The position numbers were made by a program, and so were the translations under genes. From the NCBI GenBank assembly GCA_030530095.1, contig JAUMVO010000001.1, positions 1 through 64,000 on the forward strand: a stretch of DNA of 64,000 nt. Direction: 5' to 3'. Positions 32,605 through 40,849 of this stretch are shown here, piece after piece (the stretch's first letter is position 1; every line of letters begins with the position of its first letter). The notes under the pieces are model-generated. The model did not search any database. It saw nothing but the letters and a program-made list of their open reading frames with translations, and had not been told where the DNA came from. Origin of the DNA: Clostridiaceae bacterium. Its GTDB lineage: Bacteria > Bacillota > Clostridia > Oscillospirales > Acutalibacteraceae.

Positions 32605-33322
32605 ATATATCCTTTAATATGATTTTTCCGTTCTCTTCAACAGGATCAACAAGTTTAATACTGTGTCGGTCTTCAAGTACGGCTTCAAGGATTTCGTTTG
32701 CGCTTTTTGCTTTGAAATCCGTTTCAAGCACAGCAAGTCTCGCCTGCATTCCCCAATGGTTATCGGTGCCGCAGAATTTCTTTAGACAATAATTGTCTGC
32801 GTACTCATCGGCCATTTTATTTTCGAAATCCTTCCTGCCTGCGTTTAGCGTTTCAACGGCGTCAACATGGCGGGGGAGAAGGCGTATCATCTCGATATAG
32901 CTGTCCTCGCGGAAGGGATGCGCCTGAACGACGAAGCCGCCCGATTTATGAACTAAATCGCAGTAGTCGGTTATACGCATTTTGTCGCAGTCCTTATGCT
33001 TGAGAAGCCAGTTCTCGTCCAGTCCGTACGTTAGAAAGTCCGTACCGTCAACGTAGGTGAACTCCCAGCCGAAAAACACGTCAATTCCGATTTCGTCGCC
33101 GCGCTTTTTTGCGCTTTTATAGCCTCTTGTAAAAAGCTCAACCTTGATTTTCCACGGCAGTACACCCGGGACGGCGCAGTTGCCGTTGAAGAAGTGGTCG
33201 GTTATTATAATGCCGTCGTAGCCCGCCGATCTGTAAAATTCGGCAAGCTCTGCTCCCGATATGTGCGAGCAACGGCTGACCTCGCTCGTATGACAGTGCA
33301 TTTCGTACTTGTACTTGCGCAT
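32603..33322 (-). CDS. PHP-domain metal-dependent phosphoesterase-like protein
   Basis: A 239-residue PHP-family protein. Metal ligands are visible as YEMHCHTSEVSRC (His pair at about 9 and 11), a TDHFF segment (Asp, His), AHPF and GTDNHWG. Related proteins are histidinol phosphatases, DNA polymerase PHP domains and phosphoesterases with unknown substrates. I place the start at 33322 (MRKYKYEMHC) because the longer frame to 33478 would translate through the terminator of the upstream operon; GAGG is 12 bases away, which is long. Substrate unknown. Confidence 0.78.
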   Translation of the reverse strand: MRKYKYEMHCHTSEVSRCSHISGAELAEFYRSAGYDGIIITDHFFNGNCAVPGVLPWKIKVELFTRGYKSAKKRGDEIGIDVFFGWEFTYVDGTDFLTYGLDENWLLKHKDCDKMRITDYCDLVHKSGGFVVQAHPFREDSYIEMIRLLPRHVDAVETLNAGRKDFENKMADEYADNYCLKKFCGTDNHWGMQARLAVLETDFKAKSANEILEAVLEDRHSIKLVDPVEENGKIILKDI

Positions 33323-33367
33323 GAATCGGTTAAACCTCGTTTTAATAAAATCAGTATCCGTGAGCGT

Positions 33368-33406
33368 AAAAAGCAACGATAAGCACAATCGGCAGACGTG
33401 CTTATC
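33368..33406 (-). terminator. Terminator of the polysaccharide-export operon
   Basis: A 9-bp stem (33378-33386 with 33398-33406), 11-base loop; on the minus strand GTTGCTTTTT follows. Confidence 0.7.
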
Positions 33407-33449
33407 ATCGCAACTCGGCATTAAGCCGGAAAATTCCTCTTTCAAAGAA

Positions 33450-35453
33450 TTATTTGAACGTAAAGTCCTCTCTGTCAAGCGTGAGATTGGGGTTATAATA
33501 CGGATCGCCTGCTAAAAGCTGCTTCGCCCATCTGCTCTTGAAGCGGTTTGCTTCGCCGTTGAAGCGGGCGATTTTTTCGGGCGTATCCTCGGTACCCCTT
33601 GACTTGGATTCGTAGTGATAAAGCTCGGCAAACGGAGTAAACACGATAAGATAGCCCTTTTCCCTTATACGCATACACAGATCCACATCATTGAATGCAA
33701 CCGCAAAGCTCTCATCGAAGCCGTCCAGCTCCTCATACAGACTCTTCTTCATCATCAGACACGCCGCCGTGCAGCAGCTCAGATTCTGAACGAGCTTGAG
33801 TCGGTACTGATAGCCGTTCTCTATATCGTTTCTCGGATAATTCTTATGAGAATGTCCGGCAACACCGCCGAGTCCTATGATAACGCCGGCGTGCTGAACG
33901 GTGTCGTCGGGATAATACAGCTTGGCTCCGACCGCTCCGACGTCCCGACGCTGACAGTACATCAGCATCTCCTCCATCCAATCGGGAGTGATGATTTCGA
34001 CGTCATTGTTCAAAAACAGCAGATAATCGCCGTTAGCGTACTTTGCACCGAAGTTATTGATAGCAGGGTAATTGAAGCCGCCCTCGGGATGATATACCAC
34101 AATCTTTATCCTCGGATCATCCTTCAGCGTATCGTAATAGGCGAAGGTTTCCTCATTGGAATTGTTCTCGATAATGATAATCTCGTAGTTTTTATAGGTT
34201 GACTTTTCCCTTATGGAATCAAGGCAGACCTTAAGCACGTCCGCATTGTTGTAATTGGGTATAAGAATGGAAATCAGCGGCTCTCCCGTTATCTCGTACT
34301 TGATTCTGTAAACCGACGGGATAGACGAGTCAAGAACCTCTCCCTTAAGTCCGAGACGTTCGAGATGAGCGCTGAGCGCCCTCTTAGCCGCAGTAAGGGT
34401 ATAAGGCTTCGCGCTGATATTCTGCGCAACGGAAGCCTTATGCGATCTCCAGTAGTACAGCACCTCGGGAATATGAACAATCTTCTCGGCATTCTCGGTA
34501 AGCCTTAGTATCATATCGTAATCCTGGCTGCCGTCGAAATCGCTGTTGAATTTACCTGCTCTCTGCAGAAGCTCTCTTGAGAACACCGACAGATGACAGA
34601 TATAGTTGTAGCTTCTGAGCGTATCGGGAGAAAAATCAGGCTTGAAATTCGTGGTATGAGCGTCGGAGGGAACCTCGGAAAACGTAATTTCGTCGGTATA
34701 AATATAATCTGCGCCCTGCTCACAGATTGCCTTCATCACCTCATAGAGTGCGCTCGGATGAAGCAGATCGTCATGGTCGAACAATGCGATATAGTCGCCT
34801 GTTGACATATCTATACAAGCGTTTGTGTTTTCGGAAATGCCGAGATTCTGCTCCAGCTTTTTATACTTGATCCTGTCATCCCTGTCCGCGTATTCCTTAA
34901 CGGTTTTTCCTACCTGAGCGTGAGCCTCGTCACTTCCGTCGGCTAAGCACAGCTCCCAGTCGGAATAGGTCTGAGCCTGCACCGACTCAATCATCTCACG
35001 AAGAAATTTGTCGGGAGTGTTGTACAGCGGCACAAGCACGCTGAATTTGACAGTTTTCGGGAATTTAGTTCTGCTCTCAGCCTTGCGCCGCTCGTCGGAA
35101 ATATAGTAGCGGTTTGCGATTTCCTGCAGCTTCTGCTGATACTCCATTGACGGAGGTCTTCTGGTACGGATACGCTTGATCGTTGCTTTAAGACCGTAGT
35201 TTTTAAGATAAAGAAGTCCTCTGATAATCAGTAGTTTCAGCATCGTCAGAGCGCGAAGCGGTCTTGTAATTCTCCAGCTTTTTGAACCTCTCATATCGTT
35301 AAGCGCCTTGTTCGTAGCGGATATTAGTGCGCTCTGTCTCGAAACCGTGGTGGTGAGAGAAGCGTTTTTCTGCTTCAGCTCCTCGTTCTCCCTCTCGAGC
35401 CTGTCTATACGCCCGAGAAGCTCTTCATTTGTCCCTAATCTTTCGTTATCCAT
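33450..35453 (-). CDS. Bifunctional (double GT2) glycosyltransferase with N-terminal coiled coil
   Basis: A 667-residue protein. Residues about 6-45 form a coiled coil, followed by a RGSKSWRITRPLR motif common in wall-rhamnan glycosyltransferases. Two GT-A domains follow: one near residue 130 (FSVLVPLYNTPDKFLREMIE with FDHDD further on) and a second near 400 (ISILIPNYNNADVL, then FLNNDVEI and a FDESFAVAFNDVDLCMRI acceptor motif). Both keep the Asp metal-binding motifs and look active. The start at 35453 has GAGAGGA upstream; an ATG at 35468 overlapping the ABC gene stop is the alternative. It is translationally near the ABC exporter, so it probably builds the polymer that exporter moves. Confidence 0.87.
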   Translation of the reverse strand: MDNERLGTNEELLGRIDRLERENEELKQKNASLTTTVSRQSALISATNKALNDMRGSKSWRITRPLRALTMLKLLIIRGLLYLKNYGLKATIKRIRTRRPPSMEYQQKLQEIANRYYISDERRKAESRTKFPKTVKFSVLVPLYNTPDKFLREMIESVQAQTYSDWELCLADGSDEAHAQVGKTVKEYADRDDRIKYKKLEQNLGISENTNACIDMSTGDYIALFDHDDLLHPSALYEVMKAICEQGADYIYTDEITFSEVPSDAHTTNFKPDFSPDTLRSYNYICHLSVFSRELLQRAGKFNSDFDGSQDYDMILRLTENAEKIVHIPEVLYYWRSHKASVAQNISAKPYTLTAAKRALSAHLERLGLKGEVLDSSIPSVYRIKYEITGEPLISILIPNYNNADVLKVCLDSIREKSTYKNYEIIIIENNSNEETFAYYDTLKDDPRIKIVVYHPEGGFNYPAINNFGAKYANGDYLLFLNNDVEIITPDWMEEMLMYCQRRDVGAVGAKLYYPDDTVQHAGVIIGLGGVAGHSHKNYPRNDIENGYQYRLKLVQNLSCCTAACLMMKKSLYEELDGFDESFAVAFNDVDLCMRIREKGYLIVFTPFAELYHYESKSRGTEDTPEKIARFNGEANRFKSRWAKQLLAGDPYYNPNLTLDREDFTFK

Positions 35454-35464
35454 TTTGCGTCCTC

Positions 35465-36211
35465 TCATTCGGCAGCCTGACCTGCGGTCAGCTTGTACTT
35501 CTCACAGACCTCAGTGGTAGGCCCGTCCATGATGATATTTCCCTTTGACAGCCAGATCACCCGATTGCACAGTCTCTCGATCTGGGCAAGCGAATGGGAA
35601 ACTATAATGACAGTCGTACCGCCGCTCATCATATCGGCAATTCTCTTCTCGCATTTCTGCTGGAAGAGGAAATCTCCGACGGACAGTATTTCGTCAACTA
35701 TCAGTATGTCGGGATGAGTGATAGTCGCTATTGAGAAGCCGAGTCTTGCGACCATACCCGAGCTGTAATTCTTGATAGCAACGTCCATAAAGTCACGAAG
35801 CTCTGCAAAGTCGATTATCTCGTCCATTTTCTCTGTCATGGTCTGCTTGGAGAATCCGAGAACAGAGCCGTTGAGAAATACATTTTCCCTCGCAGTAAGA
35901 TCAAAGTCGAAGCCTGCGCCGAGCTCAATGAGCGGTGAAATCGAGCCGTTGACCCGTGCCGTACCCGCCGAGGGCTTCAGAATGCCCGAAATGACCTTCA
36001 GCATAGTGCTTTTTCCGGAGCCGTTGAGACCGACTATGCCGACGACCTCGCCCGGCTTGATGGATAGATTGATATTTTTCAGCGCATAGAACTCCTCGAA
36101 CTGAAGCTGACGCTTCGCCAGCTTGATAAGGTATTCCTTGATGCTGTCCACACGCTCTTTGGACATATTGAAGCGCATACTGACATCCCTTAACTCAATG
36201 ATATTATCCAC
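35465..36211 (-). CDS. Polysaccharide/teichoic-acid ABC exporter ATPase (Wzt/TagH-type)
   Basis: A 248-residue ATPase. Walker A is GLNGSGKSTMLK, the signature is YSSGMVARLGFSIAT (a variant typical of Wzt/TagH) and Walker B is ILIVDEILSVGD. There is no C-terminal carbohydrate-binding extension, so recognition of the polymer end must lie elsewhere, as in rhamnan exporters. Starts with GTG after AAGGAGG. Lies 12 bases after the permease gene. Confidence 0.88.
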   Translation of the reverse strand: MDNIIELRDVSMRFNMSKERVDSIKEYLIKLAKRQLQFEEFYALKNINLSIKPGEVVGIVGLNGSGKSTMLKVISGILKPSAGTARVNGSISPLIELGAGFDFDLTARENVFLNGSVLGFSKQTMTEKMDEIIDFAELRDFMDVAIKNYSSGMVARLGFSIATITHPDILIVDEILSVGDFLFQQKCEKRIADMMSGGTTVIIVSHSLAQIERLCNRVIWLSKGNIIMDGPTTEVCEKYKLTAGQAAE

Positions 36212-36223
36212 AGTAACGCCTCC

Positions 36224-37168
36224 TTAAATGTAAAGTATGAATCTGTCCTGCTGCTTTTTGAAAATAGCAAGTCCCGCAGCAAGGAAAACCAGCGCAAACA
36301 ACACGCAGATAAGATGGGCGTTAAGATCGGGGATTCTGCCGTACATGATAACGTCCCTGAAATATGTTACGTAATGATACATCGGATTCATGTGCATGAT
36401 CGGCGCAAACTTTTCCGGCAGAGCCTCTGCGGGATAGATGACGGGGGTCAGATACATCCACGCGACCGTCCACACCGAGTAAAGATGTCCGACGTCTCTG
36501 AAAAACACGTTGACCGACGATAGTATCAGGCTCAGCCCGAGGCTGAAAACGAGCGTACACAGCATCGGGAAGAAGAACAGAAACGCCGTCAGATGAACGG
36601 GCATCCTGACTATCAGTATGACCACTATCAGCGCAACGCTCGAAAACAGCATATTGACGAACGCAAACAGACACTTCTCCAGCGGAAAAATGTATTTCGG
36701 GATATAAACCTTCTTGATAAGCGATGAGGCGTTTATAACCGAGGTCAGAGAGCCCGACGTAGCCTCGACCATGAAATTGAAGATAAGCGAGCCCGAAAGA
36801 TAATAGACTATGAAATAATCTATCTCGAATCTGAATATTCTCGAAAAAACCGCATTGATGACGAGTGCCATTAAAAGCGGATTGAGTATGCTCCACAGAA
36901 AGCCGAGAAAGCTTCTGCGGTACTTGACCTTGAGGTCTCTCGAGATAAGATTGCCAAGCAGATAACGGTATTTTTTAAATCCTTCCGCCGTCTGCGACAC
37001 ACCCTTTGCATAAAAGAGGAGGAACAGAATTATCCCTGCCGCCAACAGAGCGCCCATCACGCAGATAAGCATAAATTCAATGCTGAATTCCTCGGGAATA
37101 AAGTACCCTGCGGCTGCGCCGCCCGACAGCGCCGCAATCAGCAACACTGCGCTAATGATTTTCTTCAT
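36224..37168 (-). CDS. Polysaccharide ABC exporter permease (Wzm/TagG-type) with an extra N-terminal helix pair
   Basis: A 314-residue ABC-2 permease. The ABC-2 region runs from about residue 75 to 310: KYRYLLGNLISRDLKVKYRRSF amphipathic entry helix, then six helices with FRDVGHLYSVWTVAWMYLTPVIYP. The first 55 residues hold two additional hydrophobic helices not seen in standard Wzm/TagG. ATG at 37168 follows GAGG; the longer frame adds only five residues. First gene of the operon. Confidence 0.86.
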   Translation of the reverse strand: MKKIISAVLLIAALSGGAAAGYFIPEEFSIEFMLICVMGALLAAGIILFLLFYAKGVSQTAEGFKKYRYLLGNLISRDLKVKYRRSFLGFLWSILNPLLMALVINAVFSRIFRFEIDYFIVYYLSGSLIFNFMVEATSGSLTSVINASSLIKKVYIPKYIFPLEKCLFAFVNMLFSSVALIVVILIVRMPVHLTAFLFFFPMLCTLVFSLGLSLILSSVNVFFRDVGHLYSVWTVAWMYLTPVIYPAEALPEKFAPIMHMNPMYHYVTYFRDVIMYGRIPDLNAHLICVLFALVFLAAGLAIFKKQQDRFILYI

Positions 37169-37216
37169 AAAAATGCCTCGCAAAAAATGATTAAAGAATA
37201 TATAAAATCAACTTAA

Positions 37217-37245
37217 AATATACCATATTATAGTATTATTGTCAA
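37217..37245 (-). promoter_or_regulatory. Promoter of the polysaccharide exporter operon
   Basis: Minus strand: TTGACA (37240-37245), 17-base spacer, TATATT (37217-37222). Confidence 0.6.
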
Positions 37246-37364
37246 TTAAATCAATCCCTGCGGCATAAGGACGGATTTAAAATCACGTCGGACATAAAGC
37301 CGGATATTTGATATATTCACATAAGATTCTCCCCGAAGCCGCGGGAGAAACCCGACCGTAAGTG
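37246..37364. other. Intergenic stretch before the cobalamin riboswitch
   Basis: No gene. A 7-bp hairpin (37327-37333 with 37343-37349) is the only structure seen; its role is unclear. Confidence 0.4.
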
Positions 37365-37393
37365 TTGAAAACGCTCATAATTTGTGCTATTAT
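37365..37393 (+). promoter_or_regulatory. Candidate promoter in front of the riboswitch
   Basis: TTGAAA (37365-37370), 17-base spacer, TATTAT (37388-37393). If used, the transcript starts near 37400 and the aptamer 5' side is short, so an upstream start is also possible. Confidence 0.4.
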
Positions 37394-37562
37394 ATCCCTT
37401 GGGAAAAAGGGGAAACGGGTGCAAATCCCGTACGGGCCCGCCGCCGTGAGGCATTTTATGTGCTTTTCCTTGCCCGAAGCCACAAATTCGGGGACAAGCC
37501 ATTGGAAGCGATTCCGAGAAGGCGGAAAAGCGTGCCGAGTCGAAATATCCTGTTCCCGACAA
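37394..37562 (+). promoter_or_regulatory. Cobalamin riboswitch aptamer
   Basis: The core GGGTGCAAATCCCG (about 37426-37439) followed by ACGGGCCCGCCGCCGTGA matches the cobalamin aptamer consensus (GGTGnAAATCC, then CGGnCCCGCCnCTGTGA). Further on come GAAGCCAC, AAGCCATTGG, GAGAAGGCGG and the B12-box-like GAGTCGAAATATCCTGTTC. The order and spacing are those of the cobalamin riboswitch family. It lies directly before two genes that look like vitamin B12 uptake, which fits. The exact 5' edge is approximate. Confidence 0.88.
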
Positions 37563-37595
37563 ATCTCCGTGTGACTGCGAGCGCCGGTCGGAGAT
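37563..37595 (+). terminator. Expression-platform hairpin of the cobalamin riboswitch
   Basis: ATCTCCG (37563-37569) pairs with CGGAGAT (37589-37595), then AATAATTTTTAATAG. It could act as a weak terminator or shield the following ribosome binding site. Confidence 0.5.
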
Positions 37596-37621
37596 AATAA
37601 TTTTTAATAGGAGAAAAGACT

Positions 37622-38080
37622 ATGAAAATGACAAAATTCACTAAGATTCTGTCAGTACTCCTCTGCCTTGCGCTTGTTGTGGCAATCGCAGTATTTGCAA
37701 CGGGATGTGCTAACAAGAAAACCGAAGAACCCGCAACCACGGCTGCTCCCGCAACAACCGAGGCTGCCGTTGAAGAAGTGACCAAACTCGGTCAGGGCGA
37801 AAAAGAATTTACCTTTATTGCAACCGACAAGGACGGTAAGGAAACCAAATTCTCGGTTTCAACCGACGCCGCAACTGTCGGAGAGGCTCTTTCGCAGAAC
37901 GGACTTATCGTTATCGAAGAAAACGGCTTCGTCAACACCGTTACGGGTATTACGCTCAACTGGGATACCGACAAGATGTACTGGGCGTTCTATGTTGACG
38001 GCGCTTATGCCGAAAAGGGCGTTACCGAGACAGAGGTCAAGGCAGGTTCAACCTACAGCTTTGTTGCAACCGCCGGCTGA
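37622..38080 (+). CDS. DUF4430 (transcobalamin-like domain) lipoprotein
   Basis: A 152-residue lipoprotein: signal with Cys29 in FATGC, a Thr/Ala/Glu linker to about residue 57, then one DUF4430 domain (VGEALSQNGLIVIEENG, MYWAFYVDGAYAEKGVTETEVKAGSTYSF). This domain is related to the C-terminal part of the B12 carriers intrinsic factor and transcobalamin. It is the first gene under the cobalamin riboswitch and is coupled to an ECF S component by a TGATG overlap. An extracellular B12 (or corrinoid) capture role is a well-supported inference. Confidence 0.86.
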   Translation: MKMTKFTKILSVLLCLALVVAIAVFATGCANKKTEEPATTAAPATTEAAVEEVTKLGQGEKEFTFIATDKDGKETKFSVSTDAATVGEALSQNGLIVIEENGFVNTVTGITLNWDTDKMYWAFYVDGAYAEKGVTETEVKAGSTYSFVATAG

Positions 38081-38610
38081 TGAAAAGCTCTATGAAGCTC
38101 AACATCCGTGAAATTGCGCTTTTCGGTATGCTCGGCGCATTGATGTACGCTTCAAAAATGGCACTGGAGTTCTTACCGAACGTTCATCTGATTGCGGTGT
38201 TTATAGCCGCCGAAACCGCGGTCTACCGTAAGAAGGCGCTGTACCCGCTTTATACCTTTGTGTTATTGACGGGACTGCTCAACGGCTTCTCTGTGTGGTG
38301 GTGGCCTTATCTTTATATCTGGACGGTGCTCTGGGGAGCGGTAATGCTCATCCCCGAGAAAAAGATACCCGAAAACATCCTGCCGTTCGTTTATATGGCG
38401 GTCTGTGCGCTTCACGGTTTTCTGTACGGTACGCTTTACGCACCGTATCAGGCGCTGGCATTCCATCTCGATTTTCACGGTATGCTTGCGTGGATAGCCG
38501 CGGGACTTCCGTACGACGCGATACACGGACTGAGCAATTTCTTCTGTGCGATGCTTGTTTTACCGCTTGTAAAGGTGATGAAGCAGGCACAAAAGCTGGT
38601 AATAAACTAA
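38080..38610 (+). CDS. ECF transporter S component, probably for cobalamin
   Basis: A 176-residue protein with five to six hydrophobic helices, including LFGMLGALMYASKMALEFLPN near the N-terminus (S-component signature with small residues) and a Trp-rich WWWPYLYIW segment. It sits under the cobalamin riboswitch, sharing a start/stop overlap with the DUF4430 lipoprotein. It would use an energising module encoded elsewhere. It resembles neither BtuCDF nor the other S component at 1890 closely by eye. Confidence 0.82.
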   Translation: MKSSMKLNIREIALFGMLGALMYASKMALEFLPNVHLIAVFIAAETAVYRKKALYPLYTFVLLTGLLNGFSVWWWPYLYIWTVLWGAVMLIPEKKIPENILPFVYMAVCALHGFLYGTLYAPYQALAFHLDFHGMLAWIAAGLPYDAIHGLSNFFCAMLVLPLVKVMKQAQKLVIN

Positions 38611-38611
38611 T

Positions 38612-38642
38612 AAAAAAGGACACCGCAAGGTGTCCTTTTTTT
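38612..38642. terminator. Bidirectional terminator after the cobalamin uptake genes
   Basis: A 13-position A/T-flanked stem with GGACACC core and GCAA loop, T-run to 38642. Confidence 0.8.
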
Positions 38643-38655
38643 GTTGATAGGTATT

Positions 38656-38967
38656 TTACTGTTTTCTGAATTTTGCCTTGAATACGCCCTTGGGGTCCTT
38701 GATAAACAGTATCACAAGCCAGGCAATAAGTCCTATTGCGACTACCGTTACGCCGAGAAGCGAATCGTTGAGAATGTCGGCAAAGCTCTGATTGAAATAC
38801 TCAGTTTTGAGCTCGGCATACTCAAACACAAAATCCATAAGCCACATCAGCGAAGCACCCCAGTAGATGAGCGAAAGCGTACCCAGCTTGTAGCTGTCGC
38901 GCTTATCACAGGCATACCATACGACGGTTGCGCAGATTGCGGCGATAATCGTAATAAGTAAGGTCAT
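38656..38967 (-). CDS. Small membrane protein of unknown function
   Basis: A 103-residue protein with three predicted helices (about 2-20, 28-48 and 68-90) and a basic C-terminus (KDPKGVFKAKFRKQ). I recognise no family. It starts three bases after the upstream gene of the same kind, so they form a pair. Confidence 0.65.
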   Translation of the reverse strand: MTLLITIIAAICATVVWYACDKRDSYKLGTLSLIYWGASLMWLMDFVFEYAELKTEYFNQSFADILNDSLLGVTVVAIGLIAWLVILFIKDPKGVFKAKFRKQ

Positions 38968-38970
38968 TGA

Positions 38971-39381
38971 TTATACCTCCTGCGACAGAGCCTTCTTAAC
39001 GCTTGCAAGCTTAGCCTGAGCGGCAGCGCAGATAATGCCCCAGAAGGCGGTTACGCTGACTGCCATCGATACGCCGACGGTTGCCATTTCGTGCAGCATT
39101 TCCGCGGTATCCTCGGGATCGGCCATCGCCGTCAGGAAGGGCGGGAAGGGTACAACCTCACCGTGCCAGAAATGCTCAAACGCAAGCAGCAGAACTCCGC
39201 CCCAGAGAAGTCCCATCAGCCAGCTGAGTCTCTTGGACCAGGTGATGTTGGCTTCGGCTTTGGGAGCCTCGTTGCCGTTTGCAAGCTTGGGAGCCGAAAT
39301 CTTCTGCTCGTGCTTCTTGGCTGCGAGATAAGCTGCGGTAACCGCAACCGCCTCAACAGCGGGAACAACAAAACATGCCAT
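38971..39381 (-). CDS. Small membrane protein of unknown function
   Basis: A 136-residue protein starting MACFVVPAVEAVAV, with an N-terminal helix, a hydrophilic Lys/Ala stretch (about 22-45) and two more helices; FEHFWHGEVVPFPPF is a conspicuous aromatic/His segment. The start at 39381 follows AAAGGAGG; the in-frame extension to 39609 has none and passes the MATE gene start region. I do not recognise it. Similar small paired membrane proteins occur in Clostridia, but I cannot name a role. Confidence 0.65.
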   Translation of the reverse strand: MACFVVPAVEAVAVTAAYLAAKKHEQKISAPKLANGNEAPKAEANITWSKRLSWLMGLLWGGVLLLAFEHFWHGEVVPFPPFLTAMADPEDTAEMLHEMATVGVSMAVSVTAFWGIICAAAQAKLASVKKALSQEV

Positions 39382-39411
39382 AATAAATCCTCCTTTTGTT
39401 TTTATGCAGAA

Positions 39412-39441
39412 ATTATATACTTTTAAGTTTTCGTTATACAA
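39412..39441 (-). promoter_or_regulatory. Promoter of the small membrane-protein pair
   Basis: Minus strand: TTGTAT (39436-39441), 18-base spacer, TATAAT (39412-39417). Confidence 0.45.
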
Positions 39442-39458
39442 GCCCCTGAGGGGGATAG

Positions 39459-40805
39459 TTAAATCGTCTTTTCCACACGCAAACGGACAAGGCAGATTGT
39501 GTAAACGACTGTACTCAGACCCCACGTTATCGGGTAAATCCAGCAGGTCAGCCGTATGTCGTGATAGACCTGACCTATTGTGGTGAAAACGAGTACTCTG
39601 ACCGCGCACCAGCAGACGAGCATTACGACGGTCGGAATAATCGGTTTGCCGACGCCGCGCATTATGGACGCGGTTACGTTTGAGAAGCCCATAAGGAAGA
39701 AAAACAGCGCCGTAACCCTTGCGCGCATTACACCGTAATAGACAACCTCGGGCTCTGAATTGAACGCACTTATGAGGTTTGGCGCGGCTATGAAAATCAC
39801 TACGCCTATAAGCTCAATGAGTATCACCGTACACAGCAGACCGAAGGCTATGCCCTTACGCATTCTGTCCTTCTTGCCCGCGCCGAGATTCTGCGAAATA
39901 TAGGTTGACATCGCCAGCGAGAACGAGGTGACGGGCAGGAATGCGAAGCCCTCAACCTTGACGTAAGCGCCGATGCCCGCCATGGCAAGCGAACCGAACG
40001 AATTGACGTACGACTGAATGAGAATGTTGGCGACGTCGATTATACAGTTCTGAAGCGCGGTCGGAAGACCGAATTTAATGATTTCGCGGACTATCGGAGC
40101 GTGAAGACGGACTTTTTTAAGCTCAATTTTGATTACCTCATCGGATTTCATAAGTCTGCGAAGCGAAAGGAACATGCTCAGGAATTGGGACAGTATTGTG
40201 GCAAGCGCCGCGCCCTCAACGCCCATTTTGAAAACGCCTATGAAGAAAACGTCGAGAAAAACGTTCGTGACCGAGCTTATTATCAGGTACATAAGCGGGT
40301 GCTTTGAGTCGCCGCTTGCCTGAAGGATACCGACAAGAGTGTTGTACATAATTAGTCCCGTACAGCCTGCAAAATAAACGCGAAGATATGCAGATGCCTC
40401 GCCGAAAACGTCGCCGGGAGTGTCAATAAGACGCAGCATAAACGGCGAGAAGCATACGCCTAAAAATGTAATCAGCGCCGACAGAATTATACCCATAGCA
40501 ACCGCGGTATGCACGGACATCGTGGTTTTTTCGTCGTCTTTAGCACCGATATACTTGGATATGACTATTCCCGCGCCTATAGAAAAGCCGAAGAAAAAGC
40601 CGATAACCAGAAATACCAGCGTGCCTGTCGAGCTGACGGCGGCAAGGGCCGTACGGCCTATCATATTGCCGACTATCAGCGAGTCAACCGTGTTATAAAG
40701 TTGTTGAAAAAGCTGACCGATGAAAATGGGAATTGCGAACTTTATTATTTTGCTGTATATGCTTCCCTCGGTCATCAGATTGACTGACTTGTTCTGAGTA
40801 ATCAT
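39459..40805 (-). CDS. MATE-family multidrug/toxin efflux pump
   Basis: A 448-residue, 12-helix protein. The N-terminal IPIFIGQLFQQLYNTVDSLIVG and the second-half repeat GLPTALQNCIIDVANILIQSYVN are MATE signatures. Family members couple drug or metabolite export to sodium or proton entry. ATG at 40805 with AGAGGC upstream. A hairpin (about 40818-40835) precedes it and could influence expression; the gene follows GH30 at 44 bases. Confidence 0.88.
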   Translation of the reverse strand: MITQNKSVNLMTEGSIYSKIIKFAIPIFIGQLFQQLYNTVDSLIVGNMIGRTALAAVSSTGTLVFLVIGFFFGFSIGAGIVISKYIGAKDDEKTTMSVHTAVAMGIILSALITFLGVCFSPFMLRLIDTPGDVFGEASAYLRVYFAGCTGLIMYNTLVGILQASGDSKHPLMYLIISSVTNVFLDVFFIGVFKMGVEGAALATILSQFLSMFLSLRRLMKSDEVIKIELKKVRLHAPIVREIIKFGLPTALQNCIIDVANILIQSYVNSFGSLAMAGIGAYVKVEGFAFLPVTSFSLAMSTYISQNLGAGKKDRMRKGIAFGLLCTVILIELIGVVIFIAAPNLISAFNSEPEVVYYGVMRARVTALFFFLMGFSNVTASIMRGVGKPIIPTVVMLVCWCAVRVLVFTTIGQVYHDIRLTCWIYPITWGLSTVVYTICLVRLRVEKTI

Positions 40806-40817
40806 ATTGCCTCTGAT

Positions 40818-40847
40818 TACCGTCAATAATGACGGTAATTTTTTATT
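40818..40847. terminator. Hairpin between GH30 and MATE genes
   Basis: TACCGTCA paired to TGACGGTA with an ATAA (or TTAT) loop. The T-rich tail is on the plus strand side, which is not the direction of either gene, so its function is unclear. Confidence 0.35.
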
Positions 40848-40849
40848 TT

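Noticed and set aside
33323..33478. N-terminal extension of the PHP protein
   Set aside because: It would read through the intrinsic terminator of the glycosyltransferase operon and adds residues outside the PHP fold.
39382..39609. 76-codon extension of the small membrane protein at 38971
   Set aside because: It has no binding site and passes through the gene's own promoter and the MATE coding end; ATG 39381 has AAAGGAGG.
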